A DNA stretch of 64,000 nt, from positions 248,001 through 312,000 of the forward strand of contig NZ_CP040077.1 in NCBI RefSeq assembly GCF_005280735.1, given 5' to 3'. The notes beneath the pieces were generated by a model. That model was not told the origin of the DNA. It searched no databases and saw only the letters and a program-made list of their open reading frames with translations. The translations under genes and the position numbers were made by a program. Positions 8,819-16,693 of this stretch are shown here, piece by piece; within the stretch, counting starts at the first letter, position 1; every line of letters begins with the position of its first letter. Source of the DNA: Trinickia violacea. Lineage in GTDB: Bacteria > Pseudomonadota > Gammaproteobacteria > Burkholderiales > Burkholderiaceae.

Positions 8819-8859
8819 AAAAAAATCCGCGTGCCCCGCAATCACAAGGGACACGGATT
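8819..8859 (-). terminator. Hairpin with T-run on minus strand
   Basis: Arms 8824-8836 and 8848-8859 pair with small mismatches (AATCCG...CGGATT core) and are flanked by seven A on the plus strand, so on the minus strand it reads as hairpin plus T-run. No minus-strand gene is seen feeding it; it may block antisense transcription or act as a leader hairpin on the plus strand. Confidence 0.35.
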
Positions 8860-8915
8860 GTCCCGAACACTGAGCAGAATGAAAGTCATGCAAGCAAATA
8901 CCGGAGCGAGTGTCG

Positions 8916-10016
8916 ATGCAAATGTATAGCGGGACGGCGAATGGAGGAACCCGGAAACTGAACTTCAAGCAATTTCAAAGCTACATCGTTCTAACCTATC
9001 GGCTTACGATGAGTGCGATTTTGCTGATCATTGTGATCGGCGTGCTGTCTTACCTGTTCCTGATGGGGTTCTATGCGGTCAATCGAAACTGGTCAGCGCC
9101 TATCGTGCTGTCGCCGACACAGGAAAAGGTGCTGGCTTACCAGCCCCAGGTATCGGCGCTTGAGGCGAATCTGCTCAAGAATCGCGTCGATCTTGCTGTC
9201 GCTGCCGAAAAGAAGCGAATCGTTAGCGAACAGATCGTCGAACTGCGCTCGCTGATCAGTCGGTTCGACTCGGCGGCGCGTAGTGAGTCGGGTGAATTTG
9301 CGAGAAACGAAGCGGAGATAAGCGGTGTGTTGAAGGAAAAGCGTATCGACACTGGCGAAGAGGAAGAGACACTTGACGGCCTCAACCCGCTTCTAGCGAC
9401 GATTGACGCAGAATTGAAGGCGGGCTTGATCACGAAGGATGAAGCGATCTCGCGGCGTCTGAATGTCCAGTCCGCACGCAATGCGATTACGGATTCCCGT
9501 GTTAGCGAGATTTCGCTTCGGGAGCAAGCACGAGCTGCGGCGAACGCCGGCAAAACGCTCAATGGAAGCGAGAACTCGTCACTGGCAGCGCTGCAGTCGC
9601 TAGGCAACGAGGCGCAACTGAGAGCCACGCTTGCACAGGCTGAGCTTGACGCCGAGGCGGCGCGGCAATCGGTGGACCAATTGAGCGCGACGGTGGCCGA
9701 CTCAGAGCGCGTGTTGACGGTCGCAAAGCTTTCACCGTATTACCAGGCGTTGACGGATAGCGTTCCGGTGGTTTTTGTTCAATACGACAACCTCGCGTAT
9801 GCAAAGCCGGGTGCTCCGGTCTTCGATTGTTACCTGCAAGTTATCGTATGTCGCCGGGTAGGAACGATCGACCGCGTATACGACGCAGAGGAGTACGCGC
9901 GGCAACCGTTGTTCAAGACGGACATCAAGGGCAAGTTTGTCGGTGTCACCTTTAACGTGAAGGCCGCTGCGGAATCACCCATCGTGTTCATCGGACATAA
10001 GCCGCTGCTGTTCTAG
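8916..10016 (+). CDS. HlyD-like periplasmic adaptor for polysaccharide export
   Basis: 366 residues from the ATG at 8916 (GGAG at 8903-8906, better spaced than for the GTG at 8910). One membrane helix at about 32-54 (LTMSAILLIIVIGVLSYLFLMGFY) leads into a long periplasmic coiled-coil region (about 70-270, rich in A, E, R, S, Q), then a small beta-rich C-terminal part. This is the layout of membrane-fusion/HlyD-type adaptors, which link an inner-membrane synthase or pump with a TolC-like outer-membrane channel. The next gene codes for such a channel, 50 bp downstream. First gene of the exopolysaccharide operon. Confidence 0.7.
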   Translation: MQMYSGTANGGTRKLNFKQFQSYIVLTYRLTMSAILLIIVIGVLSYLFLMGFYAVNRNWSAPIVLSPTQEKVLAYQPQVSALEANLLKNRVDLAVAAEKKRIVSEQIVELRSLISRFDSAARSESGEFARNEAEISGVLKEKRIDTGEEEETLDGLNPLLATIDAELKAGLITKDEAISRRLNVQSARNAITDSRVSEISLREQARAAANAGKTLNGSENSSLAALQSLGNEAQLRATLAQAELDAEAARQSVDQLSATVADSERVLTVAKLSPYYQALTDSVPVVFVQYDNLAYAKPGAPVFDCYLQVIVCRRVGTIDRVYDAEEYARQPLFKTDIKGKFVGVTFNVKAAAESPIVFIGHKPLLF

Positions 10017-10066
10017 GACGAGCCCGCTTCTGCGTGCGTTCTCTCTTCCACGTTACCTTCAAGTAA

Positions 10067-11152
10067 ATGTCAATTAAACGCAACACGTTTCTGATCGCAA
10101 CACTGTTGTTCACTACGAGTTCGGGTGCAATTGCACAAACCAGCTTGGACAGCGAAAGGCAAACGTACTGTCAATATGTAGAGGACCAGGCCGATGCCGA
10201 GCGGACTCTGGACAGCGGTGTGACCGGATTCGGTAATTTTGGCGAGTCGGATACGAATCCCGGATTGAAGCAGGTAGTCGTTGGTCTGTCCAAGAGTCTG
10301 TCGAAGCATCTTCAGGGCGATTCGGCCACACGGTCGGCCGCACTGCAATGTCAGTTATACGGTCTCACGCTCGAGGTTGATCGCAACGTGAAATACGCCA
10401 TGGCAGCGTTGGACAAGCGAGTTGCGGCTGAGCAGGTGACGGACCTTAAACATGTACTCGATGTCGTCAACGAGGAAATCGGTCGCGCGGAAAGTCGGCG
10501 GCGTTCGGGCAACGCCACCTTGGCGGATGTGCTGCAGCTGAGTCAGCAGCGCGACGAGATTTACACACAGTACATGTCTGCTCGAAACGCGGCCGAGGCA
10601 CAGACGGTCCCTGACGTTCCTCAAATCGATCTGCGACAGGCGCTGCAACAGATCGACGACGTGACAATGTCTCTCGAGGATGAGCTCAATCACAAAGAGA
10701 AGTTGCAAGCGTGGGATGTCTCGCTGGTCGGCGGGGTACAAAAGCCGGTGTTCGGCGAGCCGGATAGCACACCGACGCGGTTTCAACCGTTTGTCTCGAT
10801 CGTGTTCACCTACAACTTCAACGCGGCTTCGTATGGGCGGAAGCTGGACAGCGCGACTCACTCGCTGCTGAACATGCGCAGCCAGTCGAACGACGATCTT
10901 TCCGAGCAGGTCGACATGCTGCGAAAGGATGTCGCTGCCCGGCTCCAGGTACAGCGCGAGAGTCTGCAACGGCTGCTCGAGGAGCAAGACATGCTGAGCG
11001 CGGAATCCGACCGTGTGCGCGACCTGGACACGTCTGAGGCTCTCCGAACCAAATCGCAGATTCGGATCGGCCTCACGATAGCCACGATGAAGATCGATCT
11101 TTCACGTTTACAAATTGCCCTTTTGACCGATAGCTATGCGCAATTTCAATAG
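10067..11152 (+). CDS. TolC-like outer-membrane export protein
   Basis: 361 residues with a signal peptide at 1-23 (MSIKRNTFLIATLLFTTSSGAIAQ). The rest is mostly long amphipathic helices with two stretches of coiled-coil character (residues 110-200 and 275-350), and a central beta-like part VSLVGGVQKPVFGEPDS followed by FQPFVSIVFTYNF. This fits an outer-membrane efflux/export channel of the TolC superfamily, shorter than classical TolC. It partners with the HlyD-like protein encoded upstream. Its end overlaps the start of the dehydrogenase gene by 17 bp, which shows tight cotranscription. Confidence 0.65.
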   Translation: MSIKRNTFLIATLLFTTSSGAIAQTSLDSERQTYCQYVEDQADAERTLDSGVTGFGNFGESDTNPGLKQVVVGLSKSLSKHLQGDSATRSAALQCQLYGLTLEVDRNVKYAMAALDKRVAAEQVTDLKHVLDVVNEEIGRAESRRRSGNATLADVLQLSQQRDEIYTQYMSARNAAEAQTVPDVPQIDLRQALQQIDDVTMSLEDELNHKEKLQAWDVSLVGGVQKPVFGEPDSTPTRFQPFVSIVFTYNFNAASYGRKLDSATHSLLNMRSQSNDDLSEQVDMLRKDVAARLQVQRESLQRLLEEQDMLSAESDRVRDLDTSEALRTKSQIRIGLTIATMKIDLSRLQIALLTDSYAQFQ

Positions 11153-12437
11153 GATAGTCGTGGTGGGGCTCGGGTATGTGGGGTGCCCGCTCGCTTTCGA
11201 ACTATCGCGGCATTTCGAGGTGACCGGCTTCGATATCGACACCGGCAGGATTCTCGAACTGTCCGACGGATTTGATCGAACAGGAGAGCTCCTTGAGCGC
11301 GAACTCAAAGCGGCGGCGTGGCGCCTGTCGAGCGACCCGGAAGCGGCAATTCGCGAGGCAGATGTCATCATCGTGACAGTGCCGACGCCAGTTACCGATG
11401 CGAATGTTCCCGACCTCGAGCCGGTGATGGGTGCAACAAGAACGATTGCCAAGCACATGACAGCGGGCACGACGATAATTTTCGAAAGCACGGTTTACCC
11501 AGGCGTGACCGAAGATATCTGCGTACCGTTACTCGAACAGCGGGGGGAATATACCGGGGCGGCTCGTCTGCAACATGGCGTCGACTTTTGGGTTGCGTAT
11601 TCTCCGGAGCGCATCAATCCCGGCGACCGGGTTCATACGCTCACGACCACAACCAAGATTGTGTCCGGAGACAGCGTAGAGACGCTCGAGCTTGTTGACC
11701 AAATGTACTCGAAGATCACCAATACCTATCGGGCACGCAGCATCAAGGTTGCTGAGGCGGCAAAGGTCATCGAGAACACTCAGCGAGACGTCAACATAGC
11801 GCTGATGAATGAACTCTCGCAGATTTTCTCGCGGCTAAATATCGACACGCATGATGCGATTGACGCCGCGGCGTCAAAATGGAACTTCCATCGCTACGTC
11901 CCAGGGTTCGTGGGCGGCCATTGTATCTCGGTGGACCCCTACTACCTGACGTATCGGTCCGCGCAGGTGGGATACATCCCGTCACTGATCCTCGCGGCGC
12001 GGGAAGTCAACGACAGGATGCCCGCCTTGCTTGCCGAGAAGACGCTGAAGGCGATGCGCCATAGTGGATTGCCTCACGACTCCAGAATCACGGTCCTCGG
12101 GATTACCTTCAAGGAGAACGTGCCCGACATCCGCAATTCGAAGGCGGCGGCCCTGGTCAGGGAACTCATGAGTTGGGGCATTGACGTGCAGGTCATCGAC
12201 CCGCTTGCGGATCCCGACGAAGTCTGCCGCGAGTACGGAATCACGCTTACGCCTGCCGAGCGGCGACAGAAGGCTAGCGCGGTGGTGCTGGCCGTTGCCC
12301 ACGACGAATTCGTTCGATGCGGGTGGAGGATGATCGAGGAGCACATCAATCCGCGGTACGCCGCGGTCGTGACAGACGTCAAAGGTGTGCTTGAACGTGG
12401 CTGCGAACCCCCTAATGTGAATCTCGTGCGTGTGTAG
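11136..12437 (+). CDS. Nucleotide-sugar dehydrogenase (TviB/WbpO type)
   Basis: 433 residues, three-domain UDP-sugar 6-dehydrogenase. N-terminal NAD-binding site VVVGLGYVGCPLA at 8-20; FESTVYPGVTED near 122; catalytic Cys in GFVGGHCISVDPYYL near 262; C-terminal domain with VLGITFKENVPDIRNSK. The closest groups are UDP-GlcNAc or UDP-GalNAc 6-dehydrogenases (TviB, WbpO, WbpA) rather than UDP-glucose dehydrogenase. It would give a uronic-acid donor (UDP-HexNAcA) for the GT2 synthase at 13145, so the polymer is likely to be acidic. The substrate is not provable from sequence. Confidence 0.9.
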   Translation: MRNFNRIVVVGLGYVGCPLAFELSRHFEVTGFDIDTGRILELSDGFDRTGELLERELKAAAWRLSSDPEAAIREADVIIVTVPTPVTDANVPDLEPVMGATRTIAKHMTAGTTIIFESTVYPGVTEDICVPLLEQRGEYTGAARLQHGVDFWVAYSPERINPGDRVHTLTTTTKIVSGDSVETLELVDQMYSKITNTYRARSIKVAEAAKVIENTQRDVNIALMNELSQIFSRLNIDTHDAIDAAASKWNFHRYVPGFVGGHCISVDPYYLTYRSAQVGYIPSLILAAREVNDRMPALLAEKTLKAMRHSGLPHDSRITVLGITFKENVPDIRNSKAAALVRELMSWGIDVQVIDPLADPDEVCREYGITLTPAERRQKASAVVLAVAHDEFVRCGWRMIEEHINPRYAAVVTDVKGVLERGCEPPNVNLVRV

Positions 12438-12461
12438 CCGTGCATTGAAGATGGTGAGCAG

Positions 12462-13148
12462 ATGAGGAAAACGTGGTGCGCCGCATTGGCGCTATCGTGC
12501 CTATTGACCTTTTCCGCAGCGTCGGCTCGCGATTTGGTCTGGGCGGGAACGGCGTGGCACCTTCGAAGCGGCGGGGGGCAGCCGTGTGCGTCCGGCGTGT
12601 GGAATGAGCGTGGGGCGTGGGTTGATGACCGAGGATGGCTCCACGTGAAGATCACGCAATTGCAGGACGGGAGATTTGCGTGCGTGGAGCTGGAGTCGCT
12701 CAGGCAATTCGGGTTCGGCCGATACGCGTTCGAGGTTCGCGGTCCGATCGGTGCGATCGATCCGAACGTCGTCCTGGGTGTTTTTCTCTACCCGCCCAAG
12801 GATGTCGGCCCCGATGGTACCAACGAAATCGACGTCGAATTGGCGCGATGGGGCATTTCGGATGGGCCACAAGTCAATTACACCGCCTGGTATCGCAGTC
12901 ACAAGGGCAATCGCCACAGTACGATGCGAGTGCCGAGCGGATTAGATGACGCCAGCTTTGAGCTTAACTGGCAGCCGGAAGAGGTCGATTGGGATTCTTC
13001 CTTGCAAGCAGACGGCAAAGTAGGCTTTCGTAAAGATCTCGCCGAGAAGCCACAGACGCTGGTGATCAATCTCTGGTTGTACAAACGTCCACGCCCCGTG
13101 AGCCAGGGGAAGTTGGAATTCTTGATCAAGTTCAGGGGACCGTTGTGA
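12462..13148 (+). CDS. Secreted glycoside hydrolase family 16 protein
   Basis: 228 residues with a signal peptide (MRKTWCAALALSCLLTFSAAS). The GH16 active-site pattern E-x-D-x-E is seen as E122-I-D-V-E126, with the typical upstream strand FGFGRYAFEVRGPIG and downstream W-rich strands. GH16 enzymes cut beta-1,3 or beta-1,4 glucans and galactans. In a synthase operon it probably trims or releases the nascent polymer in the periplasm, as lyases do in alginate or cellulose loci. It sits 24 bp after the dehydrogenase gene and overlaps the GT2 gene by 4 bp. Confidence 0.8.
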   Translation: MRKTWCAALALSCLLTFSAASARDLVWAGTAWHLRSGGGQPCASGVWNERGAWVDDRGWLHVKITQLQDGRFACVELESLRQFGFGRYAFEVRGPIGAIDPNVVLGVFLYPPKDVGPDGTNEIDVELARWGISDGPQVNYTAWYRSHKGNRHSTMRVPSGLDDASFELNWQPEEVDWDSSLQADGKVGFRKDLAEKPQTLVINLWLYKRPRPVSQGKLEFLIKFRGPL

Positions 13149-14362
13149 TCGACACGTTCGTGCAACTCATCTTCGCTCTGCCGTTAATTGTCATGGTAAT
13201 GAACTTTGGCGTGACGTTGTTGTTGCGCATCGGTGCAAAGTCCACGTTCATGGAAAAGAACTATGCGCTTCAGCCGCAGGTGAGCGTGCTGCTACCTTGC
13301 TTCAACGAGGGGGAGCACGTGTTTCGCACGATTGAAAGCATTCTTGCGAGCGACTATCCGATGGAGAAAGTGGAGGTCATCGCCGTTGACGACTGCTCTG
13401 CGGATGACACATTCGTATGGATCGAACGTGCGGCGCAACGCTGGAACAACGTGCGCGCGTTCAAGAACCCGGTGAATTCCGGCAAGCATCAGACGCTGTC
13501 GCGTGCGCTTTCGCATTCTTCGGGCGAAATTCTTATCTGCATTGATTCCGATTGCATCTTTGATAAACGGGCGATCGCGGAGCTTACCGCGTGCTTTAAT
13601 GACGACTCGATTGGAGCCGTGGGTGGCCGCGTAGGTATCAGCAACGCGCGGGAAAACGTGCTCACCCAGTGTCAGACGGTGGTTTACTACTACAGCTTCC
13701 AGATCATGAAGATGTTGCAGAACTGGACAAGAAACGTTATCTGCATCTCAGGGTGTCTCTTCGCTATCCGGCGAGAGCACTTTGAAGCGATCGAAGAGCA
13801 GGTAAAACATAGAAACTGGTTCGGCGTCGGCGTGCGCGATGGTGAGGATCGTTACATGACGCATTTGTTGTTGCTGAAGGGGTTAAAAACGTACATCAAT
13901 ATCAGCGCGCAATGCTGGACGGCAGCGCCCAATAACTTCAAACAGCTTTTCATGCAACAACTTCGCTGGCGGCGCAGCGGTCTGCGAGATTTGTTCTGGA
14001 CGCTTCGGCAGTTTGGACGGAATTTGAAGATCTTGCATCCATTGTCGATGGTCAACCTACTTGTACCTGGTGCGCTGCAGGTGCTCTGGCCGGCCATGTG
14101 CATATACGGCCTCGCGACTGGCTGGCTTGCCGAGCATTTCTTCCGCGACATGCAGTTCTATTTTGGGCTGTGGGTTGTCGTTGGCTTGCTTTTCAATTTT
14201 TATGTGCGTAGGCGCAATCCTGAGCAGAAGGTGAGCCCCTTGCTTATAGGCGCGCTAGGAATGTGGTTTATCGCGGATTCTTTTTTGATTACGCTTGTCG
14301 CGCTTTGTACGTTCGACGTGGGTGAGTGGGGCACTCGCGGCACGTCGGTGAGAAAGGTGTGA
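13145..14362 (+). CDS. Processive GT2 polysaccharide synthase
   Basis: 405 residues, GTG start overlapping the GH16 stop (GTGA). An N-terminal membrane helix (about 3-25) is followed by the cytosolic GT2 domain: DDCSADDT (D1), CIDSDC (DxD), GVRDGEDRYMT (catalytic Asp, ED motif) and QQLRW (the QxxRW motif of processive synthases). Three or four membrane helices close the protein (about 300-395). The design matches hyaluronan, cellulose, PNAG and chitin-like synthases. Together with the dehydrogenase it could make a HexNAc/uronic-acid or homopolymeric uronate chain. Last gene of the EPS operon. Confidence 0.88.
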   Translation: MIDTFVQLIFALPLIVMVMNFGVTLLLRIGAKSTFMEKNYALQPQVSVLLPCFNEGEHVFRTIESILASDYPMEKVEVIAVDDCSADDTFVWIERAAQRWNNVRAFKNPVNSGKHQTLSRALSHSSGEILICIDSDCIFDKRAIAELTACFNDDSIGAVGGRVGISNARENVLTQCQTVVYYYSFQIMKMLQNWTRNVICISGCLFAIRREHFEAIEEQVKHRNWFGVGVRDGEDRYMTHLLLLKGLKTYINISAQCWTAAPNNFKQLFMQQLRWRRSGLRDLFWTLRQFGRNLKILHPLSMVNLLVPGALQVLWPAMCIYGLATGWLAEHFFRDMQFYFGLWVVVGLLFNFYVRRRNPEQKVSPLLIGALGMWFIADSFLITLVALCTFDVGEWGTRGTSVRKV

Positions 14363-14413
14363 AATGATCGTCTGATCGGCGTTCCGTAAAGGGACTCGGA
14401 CTCACGATGACGA

Positions 14414-14653
14414 TCAAGTTCTCGCCGTTCCATCGAGAAGAGCCAGCAGGCGCTGCAATCGCTGCCGTTGCGAATTGGTAAGCCCAGGTGTCACGGTCAC
14501 TTGCATGATCCGTGTGCGCCAGTAATTTGCGCTGAATACCACGAGGGCTTCGTACGTAGAAAGCGCTTGTTCCAGGTGCGCGATTGCGTCGTCTACGTTT
14601 TGAAGCGTGTACGGGCTGTGGGTGGATTCGGCTTTCCCGCTAGGGGTTTTCAT
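14414..14653 (-). CDS. Small hypothetical protein (79 aa)
   Basis: A short helical protein with a coherent pattern (DDAIAHLEQALSTYEALVVFSANYW, then NSQRQRLQRLLALLDG). It converges on the EPS operon, 51 bp from its end. No family recognised. It may be an orphan island gene. Confidence 0.5.
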   Translation of the reverse strand: MKTPSGKAESTHSPYTLQNVDDAIAHLEQALSTYEALVVFSANYWRTRIMQVTVTPGLTNSQRQRLQRLLALLDGTART

Positions 14654-14836
14654 TTGTTTGGCTGGCCAGGAGGTTCGGTGCGTAGTGCGTCGTTCCCCTA
14701 TGGCGCGTGGCGGACGCCAGTTATTGTTTATTCGCGCTGAGACAAACGATGTCTCAATGCCGAAACATTCGATCCGGGCTATAAGCGGAACGCTGTGTAG
14801 AGCGATGTCAGGGCGGTGTTGGCGCTTTGAAGAGCG

Positions 14837-15169
14837 TCAAGTTCTCCCTTGTCGTGCACGGTGCTGCAGGTAGGCGCGCAAGAGGCCTACGATATTGTCT
14901 CTGCCAACGGGATTGGCACTATGCACGGTGAATGCGAAGTCGTCAGGTATGAAGTGGCCACCCGCGTTTAGATCCATTTCGATCAGCTGTTTGACCACCG
15001 CCATTGCGGTATCGTCATCGCCGAGGTCGTGATCGAACGATATCTCGGAAGGGCATCCGCGCGTCGCCAGCAGGGCAATCGCCTGCTTGGAAGTGCGGGC
15101 GACAACCCAGGATGGCGATGCGGGCTCGCGTAGGTCGTCAATAAAAAGCCTATATCGATCCTTTGTCAT
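14837..15169 (-). CDS. cREC_REC-like receiver-fold protein
   Basis: 110 residues. The start is taken at 15169 because the protein then opens with the first strand YRLFIDDLREP; the frame continues to 15262 but without family-like sequence. Features: IDDLREP (acidic pair at strand 1), FDHDLGDDDTAM (second acidic cluster) and FTVHSANPVGRDNIVGLL. This pattern fits the 'cyclic-phosphate processing receiver' family (cREC/REC), predicted from comparative genomics to process cyclic nucleotide or cyclic phosphate ends in conflict systems. Function is inferred, not shown. Confidence 0.75.
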   Translation of the reverse strand: MTKDRYRLFIDDLREPASPSWVVARTSKQAIALLATRGCPSEISFDHDLGDDDTAMAVVKQLIEMDLNAGGHFIPDDFAFTVHSANPVGRDNIVGLLRAYLQHRARQGRT

Positions 15170-15477
15170 TCCTGCCCCGCTGCATGTGTTCTTGAACCTG
15201 CTGATCCGTGCGGGAGGAGAGGGCTCCCCGGCGCGCAAGTGTCTTAAACTTGAATTGTCCAACCGTGTCAGGACAGTGCGCGTCCCGAGGGTAGCCTGCT
15301 CACAATCCGCAAGTCGCGTTCCCGTTGAGACAAAAATTTTCCAAAATGCGGTTTAGACTAGATACATTTCCAGCTTGACTTAGAATTCATGCGTTTGCGT
15401 CGCACGGTTGGCGATAGGATGAGGTGTGCTGGAGTCTCTCGCAGCAAACTACAAACTAATACGAACGGGGTATTCGA
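15170..15477. other. Intergenic region before the Hsp70 operon
   Basis: About 300 bp, more AT-rich than its surroundings between 15310 and 15460. It should hold the promoter of the Hsp70-centred operon, since all following genes to 23982 are on the plus strand. A TTGACT lies near 15373 but has no good -10 partner. No repeat or RNA structure is evident. Confidence 0.3.
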
Positions 15478-16158
15478 ATGATCGAACGCCAAGCCAAGGA
15501 CCTTCACTTCTCGCGGTCACGCGAGCCGATTCCCACCGTCGAGGTGGATATGAACAGCATTCCGGACGACCTCTTTGGATACAGTGAGACGGTGGTGACG
15601 TCGCTTCGAGCGCTCGCCGCCGCGTCCCCGGAGCTGCGGGCGACGATCTATGTTTATCAGGGCCAGAGCATCAATTTTCACACCCCTTCCTGGTCGGCCT
15701 TTATCGGTGTTGATGGACCGGTTTCTTTTCTCAAGTTGATCCATCACGAGTTCGAAGGCATCCCTGGGGTAAAGGTTAGGATGAGCGACTACATTCACCC
15801 GTCGCAGGGGTTGTGTGAGTTCCACATCGAAGATGGAAAGGTGTGGCGGCCCGTCGATGCAGTGACCTGGCATGCCGAGGATGCCGCGGTAAAAAATGTC
15901 GTCGAGGACGAGTGGGGAAACGAGCCAGAGGCGGAGCAGGCGGAGTCGGATGACGAGGGCCCGGAGGGTGTCGGGGCTCGAGCCAGGACTCCAGGTCGGC
16001 TCAGGGCAGCGCGCGGAGATGCGAGCGTGGGCAGAATCCGCCGAAAGATCGAGGAGGTCTTCGGCCTCCCGGAAGGATCGGTTGCACTTTGCGGCCCCGA
16101 TGGCCAAGCGCTCAGAGCAGACGCGCGGATTGCAACCCTGAGAAAGCGTTGGGGCTGA
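15478..16158 (+). CDS. Unknown protein with ubiquitin-like C-terminal segment
   Basis: 226 residues in three parts. Residues 1-135 form a folded alpha/beta domain I do not recognise (VDMNSIPDDLFGYSE; TIYVYQGQSINFHTPSW). Residues 140-180 are an acidic, low-complexity linker. The last ~45 residues (IRRKIEEVFGLPEGSVAL, then DGQALRADARIATLRKRW, final Gly) follow the hydrophobic pattern of a ubiquitin-like beta-grasp fold and end near the position of ubiquitin's LRLRGG, but with WG rather than GG. First gene of the Hsp70-centred operon; the GrpE-like gene starts 154 bp later. Function unknown; it could be a client or tag. Confidence 0.7.
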   Translation: MIERQAKDLHFSRSREPIPTVEVDMNSIPDDLFGYSETVVTSLRALAAASPELRATIYVYQGQSINFHTPSWSAFIGVDGPVSFLKLIHHEFEGIPGVKVRMSDYIHPSQGLCEFHIEDGKVWRPVDAVTWHAEDAAVKNVVEDEWGNEPEAEQAESDDEGPEGVGARARTPGRLRAARGDASVGRIRRKIEEVFGLPEGSVALCGPDGQALRADARIATLRKRWG

Positions 16159-16312
16159 GCTGCCGGCACGGTGAAGGGCGATGACCGGATAAGCGCGAAC
16201 CGGACGTTCTGATATAGTCACAATCGACCAAATGAGGGGCCCTAGAAACTTATGCGCCAAATGGCGAGGCCGCCCCCATGCATTTTAAATATCACAACCG
16301 GCCGGGGAAAGC

Positions 16313-16693
16313 ATGGACGAGATACGCCGTGACGTGGGCGAAAACGCCGAGAGGAAGGCGTTAATCGACATTTCGGTAGAAGGGTGGCGTTTTACCAAGG
16401 TATTTGGCCGATTGCTTGATAAGCTCGACTCGGGTGAGGCAACACGATATGCCAATCAAGCCCGCTATTTTCATAAAAAGATCGACGATGGGCTGAGCGC
16501 TTTCGGTCTTCGTCTTGTCACTCTTGAGGGCCAGCCCTACGATCCTGGCATGGCCGTCTCAGCCTTGAACATTGCTGACTTCGGCCCCGACGACTTCTTG
16601 GTTGTCGACCAGACGGTTGAGCCCATCGTCATGGGCCCCGAGGGTTTGGTGCGCAGCGGCACGGTGATGCTTGCGAAGGCAGAACGCCAATGA
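16313..16693 (+). CDS. GrpE-like nucleotide-exchange factor (divergent)
   Basis: 126 residues. It begins with a helical stretch (about 1-55) and ends with a small beta domain: VTLEGQPYDPGMAVSALN and VVDQTVEPIVMGPEGLVRSGTVML. These match the GrpE head (fDP...eAv, then gyl.grvlRpA.V.V) in spacing. It is much shorter than GrpE (~190 aa) because the long N-terminal helix is reduced. It overlaps the Hsp70 gene by 4 bp (ATGA), which strongly supports a dedicated exchange factor for that Hsp70. Role inferred from family and context. Confidence 0.7.
   Translation: MDEIRRDVGENAERKALIDISVEGWRFTKVFGRLLDKLDSGEATRYANQARYFHKKIDDGLSAFGLRLVTLEGQPYDPGMAVSALNIADFGPDDFLVVDQTVEPIVMGPEGLVRSGTVMLAKAERQ

Noticed and set aside
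8758..8915. Possible c-di-GMP riboswitch before the EPS operon
   Set aside because: The GEMM core motifs are absent; only simple inverted repeats are seen.
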